DNA of 5,357 nt from the NCBI GenBank assembly GCA_903884125.1, contig CAISDR010000577.1, forward strand, positions 1 through 5,357. Reading direction: 5' to 3'. This DNA is from an uncultured bacterium (GTDB lineage: Bacteria; Pseudomonadota; Alphaproteobacteria; CAISDR01). Numbering within the stretch: position 1 is the stretch's first letter; each line of letters starts with the position of its first letter. The translations under genes and the position numbers were made by a program. The notes under the pieces were generated by a model. The model was given only the letters and a program-made list of their open reading frames with translations, made no database searches and was not told the DNA's origin. Shown piece by piece: positions 1-5,357 of this stretch.

Positions 1-360
1 GAACAGCGGCTAACCCGTGACTTGGCGCGTATTACCAATCTTACGCGTGCGATACAGTCAGCCCATGACGATGGCCGCCGTGATCAGAAACTGTTTTCAG
101 AACTGGACCAATTGGTCTTTCTGGGGCGCGATATCAAGTCACAGATCGGCACTTCGTCTTTTGGACAGGTCGTGCCCGTACTTGAACGCCTGTTCAAGAC
201 TGCAACAGAACTGCGCGATCAGCTGCCTATTCTTGACGAAAAAAAGGTCAAGCTGCTTCAGCCGCTGGCCGAAGCCATCATGGCGATCATCGGATCTTCG
301 GAAGCGCGTCAGCACATTGCCGAATTGATGTCGATCATGAAGGATCCAAAGGTCCGCTGA
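1..360 (+). CDS. 3' end of an unrecognised helical protein (partial)
   Basis: The reading frame is open from the first base of the window to a TGA at 358-360, so this is the C-terminal 119 residues of a protein whose start lies outside. The first in-frame start-like codon inside is a TTG at 22, but nothing favours it over simple continuation from the left. The sequence is rich in Ala, Leu, Glu, Lys and Arg and looks mainly alpha-helical, with stretches such as VVPVLERLFKTATELRDQL and AEAIMAIIGSSEARQHIAEL; it ends in KDPKVR. I see no signal peptide, membrane segment, cysteine pair or known catalytic motif in the visible part. I do not recognise the family. It points the same way as uvrC but is separated from it by more than 500 bp with its own regulatory-looking DNA, so it is probably a separate transcription unit. 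That the frame is real is fairly sure; the function is unknown. Confidence 0.7.
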   Translation, partial: EQRLTRDLARITNLTRAIQSAHDDGRRDQKLFSELDQLVFLGRDIKSQIGTSSFGQVVPVLERLFKTATELRDQLPILDEKKVKLLQPLAEAIMAIIGSSEARQHIAELMSIMKDPKVR

Positions 361-602
361 CAGCAGATTGTATCCGGTGATCAGTCATGAATGTCACAAT
401 GGCGCATGGTGCACCATTTACTGATTTGGATGGAATTGGGAAGATTCAAGTACTTGGCGAAACAAGCGCAGATTCAGGATGCAGATTTTGTTTGTCGGTA
501 ACGCCAAATCATCAAATTTTTTCGGTTGGATGCGATCAGGGCTTGACACTTGTACACAATGCAAGCTAGCGGCAGGCAATCCCGGCAAATGCTGTTAATT
601 TC

Positions 603-618
603 TTTACCATTTGTTAAC
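603..618 (+). promoter_or_regulatory. CtrA-like binding box
   Basis: The sequence TTTACCATTTGTTAAC matches the alphaproteobacterial CtrA consensus TTAA-N7-TTAAC with a single mismatch (TTTA in the left half). The spacer is exactly 7 bases, and the left half also resembles the TTAACCAT half-site. CtrA is the response regulator that controls cell-cycle and motility genes in this class. The box lies about 310 bp ahead of the preferred uvrC start. A match of this kind in AT-rich DNA can arise by chance, so binding is inferred. Confidence 0.4.
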
Positions 619-634
619 TACCACACGTAGCCTG

Positions 635-654
635 GAAAATAATTGTTTATTTTC
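635..654. repeat. AT-rich palindrome (8-bp arms, 4-nt centre)
   Basis: GAAAATAA at 635-642 and its exact complement TTATTTTC at 647-654 flank a 4-base centre, TTGT. Just outside, AGCC at 629-632 and GGCT at 658-661 can also pair, giving a two-part symmetric element. No T run follows, and the position is upstream of a gene rather than after one, so a terminator is unlikely. The size suits an operator for a dimeric regulator, but I cannot name the regulator. Confidence 0.45.
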
Positions 655-669
655 AGTGGCTTGCAAATT

Positions 670-720
670 GCCTAATTTTTAAGCAAACATGTTGGACTCT
701 AGCAAGTCTGCGGATTAGGC
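670..720. repeat. Nested inverted repeat
   Basis: GCCTAAT at 670-676 is exactly complementary to ATTAGGC at 714-720. Inside it, GACT (695-698) pairs with AGTC (705-708) around a 6-base loop, and GCA (683-685) can pair with TGC (709-711), so the right-hand arms are almost contiguous. In RNA this would be a stem-loop with one large left-hand bulge. In DNA it could be a protein-binding or cruciform-prone site. No known RNA family is recognised. Confidence 0.35.
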
Positions 721-747
721 CAGTGCTATGGGATATTGCCCACAAAC

Positions 748-756
748 TTATCCACA
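748..756 (+). promoter_or_regulatory. DnaA box (exact consensus)
   Basis: TTATCCACA is a perfect match to the DnaA box consensus TTATNCACA, bound by the replication initiator DnaA. Two weaker sites lie close by. TTGCCCACA at 736-744 matches 7 of 9 positions on the same strand. CGTGGATAT at 763-771 matches 7 of 9 on the opposite strand. The cluster sits about 100-190 bp ahead of the uvrC start and just downstream of an AT-rich stretch. DnaA boxes occur at replication origins and also as transcriptional control sites; the sequence alone does not say which. Confidence 0.5.
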
Positions 757-931
757 AGAGTCGTGGATATGTGAACCGATGATGACGCGCCTAATTGCAA
801 TGGCTTGTTTTCGCTACGATTCACCCGTTGCATAAAGTTCCAATCTGCCCCTTTTGGAAGATGCCAGGATAAACGTGACCGTATCAAAACCACCAGGCCA
901 GGACCCGCTGAAACCATTTCAGGGCGAAGAT

Positions 932-2920
932 ATGGAAGAGGTAACCATTTTTAATACGCATCATTCCAATGATCGCGATGACCTGATGTATGAAGGCCCT
1001 GCTGATGCTGTGGGTGGCGCATCAGAGACGATCACCGGCATTGATGTCATACAGGGCGTACTGAAAACTCTGCCCAATGGGCCCGGGGTTTACCGAATGA
1101 TCGATGCCGCTGGCGACGTGATCTACGTGGGCAAGGCTAAAAGCCTGAAAAAGCGTGTAGCCAATTATTGCAAGCTGGCCGGTCATCCGACCCGAATTTT
1201 GCGGATGATCCAGGCAACGCGGTCGATGGAAATCCTGACCACCGGTTCCGAGGTCGAGGCGCTGTTACTTGAATCCAATCTGATCAAGAAATTCAGGCCG
1301 CGCTTTAACGTACTTTTACGCGACGACAAAAGCTTTCCACATATCGTTATTCGGGCCGATCATCCGTTCCCCCAGATTTCCAAGCATCGTGGTGCGCGCG
1401 ATCCTGCGCATCTTTATTTCGGGCCATTTGCGTCCGCGGGTGCGGTGAACCGAACATTAAATGCGCTACAAAAGGCATTTCTGCTGCGTTCGTGTTCTGA
1501 CGGGATATTTTCAAATCGCACCCGCCCGTGTCTTTTGCATCAGATCCGGCGCTGTTCGGCACCATGTGTCGGATTGGTAGCGCAATCGCCCTATGGTGCA
1601 TTAGTGGACGAGGCAAAACTTTTTCTTGCTGGTAAAAGCCGCCAGGTTCAAGAAGATCTGGCCAGGGAAATGCAGTCGGCAGCCGAGGCGATGGCGTATG
1701 AACGTGCGGCAGCGCTCAGGGATCGTATTCGCGCGCTTGCCCAGATTCAGGCACACCAGGACATCAATCCCGATGGCGTCGAAGAGGCGGATGTTGTTGC
1801 CATTCATCAGGAAGGCGGTCAGACCTGTGTGCAGGTATTTTTTATCCGCGCCGCACAGAACTGGGGCAATCGCGCCTTTTTCCCGCGTCATGACAAAGCT
1901 GTTCCAGCGCGCGAAGTACTCTGCGCGTTTCTGGGCCAGTTCTATGAAGACAAAGTACCACCCGCGATGATCCTTCTTTCGGAACGCCCTGACAGTGAAG
2001 CACTGCTGGCCGAAGCCCTGTCGGTCAAGGCTGGTCGCAAGGTTGTATTAAAGACGCCCCAGCGCGGTGAAAAGCAGGGGCTTGTCACCCATGCTCTTAA
2101 CAATGCGCGCGATGCATTGGGCCGCCGGGTTGCCGAATCCTCCAGCCAGCGGGCGCTGCTGGAAAAACTTGCGGACGCCTTTGATCTAGATTCAGCGCCA
2201 CGACGCATCGAGGTCTATGACAACAGCCATATTCAGGGCACCAATGCGCTGGGTGGCATGATCGTTGCGACCGCTGATGGATTTGCCAAAAACCAGTATC
2301 GGCGCTTCAACATAAAAAGCACCGACATCACGCCCGGTGATGACTATGGCATGATGCGCGAAGTGCTGACACGCCGATTTTCGCGCCTGATTGCCCAGGA
2401 AACGCCGCGTAATCCTGAGCCGCTTCGGGAAGAGACAGACGGACCGGCTCAAAACAGGGAAGACCTGGCCTGGCCGGATCTGGTTTTGATTGATGGGGGC
2501 AGGGGGCAACTGGCAGTGGCCGAGCAGGTTTTTGCAGAACTGGGCATCGAGGAAGTCGCCCTTGTTTCCATTGCCAAAGGTCCGGATCGAAATGCAGGGC
2601 GCGAGCGGTTTTTCATGCCTGGGCGCGCAGATTTCGGGATGGAGCCGAATTCGCCTGTGCTGTATTTTTTGCAGAGATTGCGTGATGAGGCACATCGGTT
2701 TGCCATCGGCAGCCATCGGGCCCGGCGATCCAGTGAAATAGCAAAGTCACCTTTGGACGAGATTGCCGGGATCGGAGCTGCGCGTAAAAAGGCGTTGCTG
2801 TTGCATTTTGGCTCAGCCAAAGCGGTTGCTGGCGCAGGTATTGAAGACATGGTATCCGTTCCCGGCATTTCCAAGGCGGTGGCCAAAAAAATCTGGGCGC
2901 ATTTCAATCCGAATGGTTGA
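932..2920 (+). CDS. uvrC: UvrABC system protein C (excision nuclease subunit)
   Basis: UvrC makes both incisions flanking a UvrB-bound DNA lesion in nucleotide excision repair, in the cytoplasm. All domains are visible (numbering from a TTG at 854; subtract 26 for the start chosen here). A GIY-YIG nuclease has GVY at 78-80, YVG at 91-93, Arg101, Glu140 and Asn152. Four cysteines, 214, 226, 234 and 238, have the 12/8/4 spacing of the UvrC iron-sulfur cluster. A UVR domain that contacts UvrB spans about 261-298. The RNase H-like 5' nuclease has DNSH at 456-459, LIDGG with Asp547 and DEAHRF with His614. Tandem helix-hairpin-helix motifs span about 633-686. I chose ATG 932 (662 residues, AGGG seven bases upstream). 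GTG 875 has a better AGGA site five bases upstream and would give 681 residues; TTG 854 has none. E. coli UvrC has 610 residues, so a short N-terminal extension remains with either start. It appears intact. Confidence 0.96.
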   Translation: MEEVTIFNTHHSNDRDDLMYEGPADAVGGASETITGIDVIQGVLKTLPNGPGVYRMIDAAGDVIYVGKAKSLKKRVANYCKLAGHPTRILRMIQATRSMEILTTGSEVEALLLESNLIKKFRPRFNVLLRDDKSFPHIVIRADHPFPQISKHRGARDPAHLYFGPFASAGAVNRTLNALQKAFLLRSCSDGIFSNRTRPCLLHQIRRCSAPCVGLVAQSPYGALVDEAKLFLAGKSRQVQEDLAREMQSAAEAMAYERAAALRDRIRALAQIQAHQDINPDGVEEADVVAIHQEGGQTCVQVFFIRAAQNWGNRAFFPRHDKAVPAREVLCAFLGQFYEDKVPPAMILLSERPDSEALLAEALSVKAGRKVVLKTPQRGEKQGLVTHALNNARDALGRRVAESSSQRALLEKLADAFDLDSAPRRIEVYDNSHIQGTNALGGMIVATADGFAKNQYRRFNIKSTDITPGDDYGMMREVLTRRFSRLIAQETPRNPEPLREETDGPAQNREDLAWPDLVLIDGGRGQLAVAEQVFAELGIEEVALVSIAKGPDRNAGRERFFMPGRADFGMEPNSPVLYFLQRLRDEAHRFAIGSHRARRSSEIAKSPLDEIAGIGAARKKALLLHFGSAKAVAGAGIEDMVSVPGISKAVAKKIWAHFNPNG

Positions 2921-2950
2921 CAATCCTGCTTATCGCCTGAAACACATGCA

Positions 2951-2980
2951 TTGCTCCTGCCCCCTCAAGCCATGTTAGTC
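2951..2980 (+). promoter_or_regulatory. Possible promoter giving a leaderless pgsA transcript
   Basis: In the 67-bp gap between uvrC and pgsA, TTGCTC at 2951-2956 could be a -35 element and TTAGTC at 2975-2980 a -10 element, with an 18-bp spacer and TG just ahead of the -10. Only 7 bases separate the -10 from the pgsA ATG, so transcription would begin at or within a base of the start codon. No purine-rich ribosome site exists ahead of that ATG, which agrees with a leaderless message. The -10 match is only moderate. Confidence 0.35.
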
Positions 2981-2987
2981 TGCCGTC

Positions 2988-3596
2988 ATGTTATTCAGCC
3001 TACCCAATCTGCTCACGATGTTCCGCATTGCCCTGATTCCGGGGCTGGTCGGAGCATTCTATATACCCGGCGATTTAGGTCACTGGATTGCGCTGGGATT
3101 ATTTGTTGCTGCTGGTCTTTCGGATTTTCTGGACGGATATCTCGCCCGCGCCATGAACCTGACATCGCGCTTTGGTCAGTTGATGGACCCCATTGCTGAC
3201 AAACTGGTCGTGGCTGCCGCATTACTGATGCTGGTACATAATGATACGATTGGTGATGTATCCATCCTTGCGGCCATCATCATTTTATGCCGCGAAATGC
3301 TGGTATCGGGTCTGCGCGAATTTCTGGCCAGCGCAAAAGTGTCGTTACCCGTGACGGCGCTGGCGAAATGGAAAACCACCGTGCAGATGATTGCCATCGG
3401 ATTTCTGCTGGCGGGCGAAGCCGGTGACAAGGTTTTGCCCCACAATACCGAAATCGGCCTGGCCGGAATCTGGTTTGCAGCTGTGCTGACACTTTATACC
3501 GGTTATGATTATCTGAAAGTCGGGCTGCGTCATGCGGTAGATGCCGATGAAGCGGAAGTTCGCCGGATGCGCGCAAAAAACGATTTCCAGCGATGA
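2988..3596 (+). CDS. pgsA: CDP-diacylglycerol--glycerol-3-phosphate 3-phosphatidyltransferase
   Basis: This integral inner-membrane enzyme joins CDP-diacylglycerol and glycerol 3-phosphate to give phosphatidylglycerol phosphate, the committed step to phosphatidylglycerol and cardiolipin. The 202-residue product carries the complete CDP-alcohol phosphotransferase motif D-x2-DG-x2-AR-x8-G-x3-D-x3-D: Asp46, Asp49-Gly50, Ala53-Arg54, Gly63, Asp67 and Asp71, the residues that bind the metal and the CDP group. The N-terminus SLPNLLTMFRIALIP is typical of PgsA, so ATG 2988 is firmly placed; the next in-frame ATG would cut into it. Hydrophobic membrane segments appear near residues 12-44, 73-83, 91-101, 131-143 and 157-170, and the C-terminus is charged. 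Nothing resembling a ribosome site precedes the start. The stop overlaps the moaD start. Phosphatidylserine synthase and related enzymes share the motif, but the N-terminus and the gene neighbourhood favour PgsA. Confidence 0.92.
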   Translation: MLFSLPNLLTMFRIALIPGLVGAFYIPGDLGHWIALGLFVAAGLSDFLDGYLARAMNLTSRFGQLMDPIADKLVVAAALLMLVHNDTIGDVSILAAIIILCREMLVSGLREFLASAKVSLPVTALAKWKTTVQMIAIGFLLAGEAGDKVLPHNTEIGLAGIWFAAVLTLYTGYDYLKVGLRHAVDADEAEVRRMRAKNDFQR

Positions 3597-3865
3597 GTGG
3601 CGTGCGCATGGTCTATTTTGCCTGGGTACGTGAACGCATCGGACGTGCAGAAGAAAATCTTGAACCGCCGAAATCGGTTGCAACGCTGGACCAGTTGCTG
3701 GACTGGCTTGTGACACTGGGGCCCGAATATCGATTGGCACTTGGTGACCGCCGGGCCATCCGTGCCGCCATCAATCAGGAACATGCAGGCTGGGATGCCC
3801 GCCTGCCCGATGGCTGCCCCGATGGGTTCGAGGTCGCGCTGTTTCCGCCTGTTACCGGCGGATAA
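3593..3865 (+). CDS. moaD: Molybdopterin synthase small (sulfur carrier) subunit
   Basis: MoaD is a small ubiquitin-fold protein whose C-terminal glycine is adenylated (by MoeB in the known pathway) and converted to a thiocarboxylate. It then gives its sulfur to precursor Z (cyclic pyranopterin monophosphate) inside the MoaD-MoaE complex to make molybdopterin. The 90-residue product starts with a beta strand, MVYFAWVRERIG, and ends in EVALFPPVTGG. The terminal Gly-Gly is the defining feature and is intact. The ATG overlaps the pgsA stop as ATGA (3593-3596), which suggests translational coupling; no clear separate ribosome site is visible. An ATG at 3608 would also keep the whole fold. moaE follows after 4 bp. 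Other sulfur carriers such as ThiS share the fold, but the adjoining moaE settles the assignment. Confidence 0.9.
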   Translation: MSGVRMVYFAWVRERIGRAEENLEPPKSVATLDQLLDWLVTLGPEYRLALGDRRAIRAAINQEHAGWDARLPDGCPDGFEVALFPPVTGG

Positions 3866-3869
3866 CGCG

Positions 3870-4322
3870 ATGATCCGGATTCAGACAGAAGATTTTGAGG
3901 TGGGATCCGAACTGGCAGCGATGTCTGCCGGTAATGGCCGTATCGGCGCAGTTGTAACCTTTACCGGCCTGGTGCGCGGTGGCAATGGTGCCGATGATGT
4001 TCAGGCGATAGAGCTGGAACATTACCCCGCCATGACGCACCGTTCGCTCGAACAGCTCGAAGCTGAGGCACGGGCAAGGTTTGATCTGATCGACGTGCTG
4101 ATCATTCATCGCATCGGGCATCTGCCAGCGGGCGCGCAGATTGTCTTGGTGATCACGTCTTCTGCCCATCGTCAGGCCGCATTCGACGGCGCTAATTTCC
4201 TGATGGACAGGTTAAAAACAACCGCACCGTTCTGGAAATCTGAAACACGGTCTGGCCAGAAAAAATGGGTAGATATGAAAGACAGCGATATCGCACGCGC
4301 AGACCGATGGACCACGGATTGA
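3870..4322 (+). CDS. moaE: Molybdopterin synthase catalytic (large) subunit
   Basis: MoaE is the catalytic subunit of molybdopterin synthase. It inserts two sulfurs, delivered by MoaD thiocarboxylate, into precursor Z to form the dithiolene of the molybdenum cofactor, in the cytoplasm. The product has 150 residues, the same length as E. coli MoaE. Conserved features are FTGLVRG at 31-37 with Arg36, IIHRIGHLPAG at 78-88, SAHRQAAF at 98-105, and RLKTTAPFWKSE at 114-125, whose Lys116 and Lys123 correspond to the E. coli active-site lysines 119 and 126. The frame is open back to 3741, but ATG 3870 gives the family N-terminus and lies 4 bp after the moaD stop. GGCGGA (3857-3862), the codons for the two terminal glycines of MoaD, sits seven bases upstream and may serve as a weak ribosome site. 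The stop is 16 bp from the end of the convergent fic remnant, and no terminator hairpin is visible between them. Confidence 0.94.
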   Translation: MIRIQTEDFEVGSELAAMSAGNGRIGAVVTFTGLVRGGNGADDVQAIELEHYPAMTHRSLEQLEAEARARFDLIDVLIIHRIGHLPAGAQIVLVITSSAHRQAAFDGANFLMDRLKTTAPFWKSETRSGQKKWVDMKDSDIARADRWTTD

Positions 4323-4338
4323 ATGGGGTACTATTGCG

Positions 4339-5357
4339 TCAGTTGCGGATGATTAAGAGCAATGGTTCAAATGCATAAATGGCTGATCGTCTGCCAGATG
4401 CTGGCTCGATTGTCACCAAATAGCCCCGATCAAATAGTAATTTTGATATTCGATGGGCGGTCTGAAGCGGAATGCCCGATTTTGCAGTAAAGGTACTGTT
4501 TCGAAATACAGGCTGCTTGAAAACAAAATCCAGTGCCAGCGTGCTCCATTGCGAGGTCAAGGTCGTTCGGAAATCCTCCTTCATTTTTTCATAAAGAATT
4601 TTGATGCGTTCAGATATTTCAAGATTCAGTTTTGCCTGCGCCTCAATTGCTTCCAGAAAAAATACCACCCACGACGTCCAGTCATTTTTTGCTGAAACAT
4701 TGCGCAACAGGTCAATATATTCATCCCGACGTTTTTCCAGATATTCGCTCATATAAAAACCAGGTTGGGATATGACTGAATTTTTCCAAAGCATCAGTGG
4801 AATAATAATGCGCCCGACACCACCATTGCCGTCGTTAAAGGGATGCAGTGCCTCGAACTCGAGATGTGCGATTGCAGCTTTGATCAATGGTTCAACAGAA
4901 CTATCGTTCAGATAGTCAATTAATTTTTGCATGCCGGGTTCGAGTTGTTCGGGCGAGATTGGCACAAATAATATTTTGCGTCGTGTCCCATCGGCCAGAT
5001 AGTTCTGTTCCTTTTTATATTCCCCCGGCAGCATTCGGGGGGCCCGGCTGAACACTAATAATTGCTTGTGAAAGGATTTTATTAGCCATTCGGAAATCGG
5101 CGCTCCGTCTTCGATAAATTTTTGGGCGCGGCGCATGGCCAGGCTATACAGGTGCACTTCCATTGTATCGTTTCGATAGCCAGCACCATATACATCTGTG
5201 CCTTCTTGTGCTTCGGCCTCTAGTCGCAACACATCATCCAGGGACTGACTGTTCCCTCCATCCGCGAAGACACGACTGCTTCCTGGGTGGACAATGGGGC
5301 CAAGAGCAAATTGCTGTTGTGTAGCCCTTAGAGCATTTGGTCATAGCGTGCGATTGC
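4339..5357 (-). pseudogene. Fic-family AMP transferase gene, interrupted by a stop codon and a frameshift; 5' end off the window
   Basis: Fic enzymes transfer AMP from ATP to hydroxyl groups on target proteins. The longest open frame (GTG 5232 to TGA 4339, 297 residues) holds the catalytic body: PGEYKKEQNYL at 69-79, a flap near FVPISPE at 89-95, the motif HPFNDGNGGVGR at 130-141, and a C-terminal winged-helix-like domain (about 225-290). The family N-terminus lies upstream in another frame, reading APLSTQEAVVSSRMEGT down to about 5250 and containing the class II inhibitory pattern (S/T)xxxEG. Restoring one base near 5241-5249 joins it to SLDDVLRLEAEAQ. Further upstream AIARYDQML is followed by TAA (5330-5328) and then GLHNSNLLL in the same frame. 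So one frameshift and one nonsense codon separate the head from the core. The motif also has Gly138 where the family normally has Arg (GNGR). GC is lower than in moaE by hand count, suggesting acquisition. It is convergent with moaE. A truncated but expressed Fic from GTG 5232 is possible, but its ribosome site is weak. Confidence 0.82.

Larger units (their letters stand above)
361..931. other. Intergenic region upstream of uvrC with an AT-rich right half
   Basis: No convincing gene lies here. A 60-codon frame at 387-569 has only a weak GGTGA ribosome-site candidate and no recognisable family. The right half changes character: by hand count 591-690 is about 32% GC, whereas the neighbouring genes are above 50%. 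It holds several separate signals listed individually: a CtrA-like box, an AT-rich palindrome, a nested inverted repeat and a DnaA box. I see no strong sigma-70 promoter with good spacing and no alphaproteobacterial LexA box (GTTC-N7-GTTC or GAAC-N7-GAAC) ahead of uvrC. The end depends on the uvrC start: it would be 874 if GTG 875 is used. Confidence 0.6.

Noticed and set aside
491..522. Possible terminator: TTTGtCG-GTAA-CGcCAAA hairpin followed by a T6 run.
   Set aside because: The stem is only four plus two base pairs with a mismatch, and the T run begins eight bases after it. That is too weak and too far for an intrinsic terminator.
543..548. TTGACA resembling a -35 element.
   Set aside because: No acceptable -10 hexamer lies 16-18 bases downstream.
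550..558. TTGTACACA, one mismatch from a DnaA box.
   Set aside because: It is isolated, nearly 180 bp from the other boxes, and such one-mismatch sites are common by chance.
387..569. A 60-codon plus-strand frame with three cysteines (CRFC and a later GC).
   Set aside because: It has only a weak GGTGA ribosome-site candidate, no recognisable family and no coding-like composition. A frame of this length is expected by chance.
2192..2907. Long antisense frames opposite uvrC.
   Set aside because: They lie wholly inside a well-conserved gene, match no family and reflect codon bias of the real strand.
2917..2922. TTGACA overlapping the uvrC stop codon as a -35 for pgsA.
   Set aside because: At the right spacing the downstream sequence has no -10-like hexamer; TTGCTC/TTAGTC further down fits better.
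3741..3869. A longer moaE reading frame starting inside moaD.
   Set aside because: The extra 43 residues are an out-of-frame reading of moaD and do not resemble MoaE. ATG 3870 gives the full family length.
4339..5232. An intact 297-residue Fic protein starting at GTG 5232.
   Set aside because: The conserved N-terminal region is visible just upstream in another frame, so this start reflects a frameshift rather than the native gene.
5241..5252. Phase variation by repeat slippage at the fic frameshift (CAGTCAGTC).
   Set aside because: Only two copies of a 4-base unit are present and there is no long homopolymer. An ordinary single-base deletion explains the shift more simply.

Overview
The window looks like a chromosomal segment of an alphaproteobacterium. 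The run uvrC - pgsA - moaD - moaE on the plus strand is an arrangement I know from Rhodospirillales, Rhizobiales and their relatives. GC is moderate (around 50-58% in the genes I counted), which would suit something like Thalassospira or a SAR116-type marine alphaproteobacterium. The genus is inference only.

Layout. Positions 1-360 hold the 3' end of an unrecognised gene that enters from the left edge. Positions 361-931 hold no convincing gene. Their right half is a compact AT-rich control region: a CtrA-like box, an AT-rich palindrome, a nested inverted repeat and an exact DnaA box. uvrC (932-2920; a GTG start at 875 is also plausible) encodes the excision-repair endonuclease subunit with all catalytic and iron-sulfur residues in place. 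A 67-bp gap follows, and in it a promoter-like sequence sits right against the pgsA start codon, suggesting a leaderless message. pgsA (2988-3596, phosphatidylglycerophosphate synthase), moaD and moaE (the two molybdopterin synthase subunits) are tightly coupled: pgsA/moaD overlap by ATGA and moaD/moaE are 4 bp apart. Together they cover DNA repair, anionic phospholipid synthesis and molybdenum cofactor synthesis. This is a housekeeping operon rather than one pathway.

Convergent to moaE, only 16 bp away, lies a lower-GC fic gene on the minus strand (4339 to beyond 5357). Translating past its longest open frame shows that it is broken. The expected N-terminal part, including the class II inhibitory motif SSRMEGT, is present in another frame. 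It is cut off from the catalytic body by a frameshift near 5241-5249 and carries an in-frame TAA at 5328-5330. The Fic motif also reads GNGG instead of GNGR. This is the most notable hidden feature. It is either a decaying accessory gene or, less likely, one that expresses a truncated Fic without its autoinhibitory helix.

I see no CRISPR array, tRNA, rRNA, insertion sequence or convincing new multi-gene system here.
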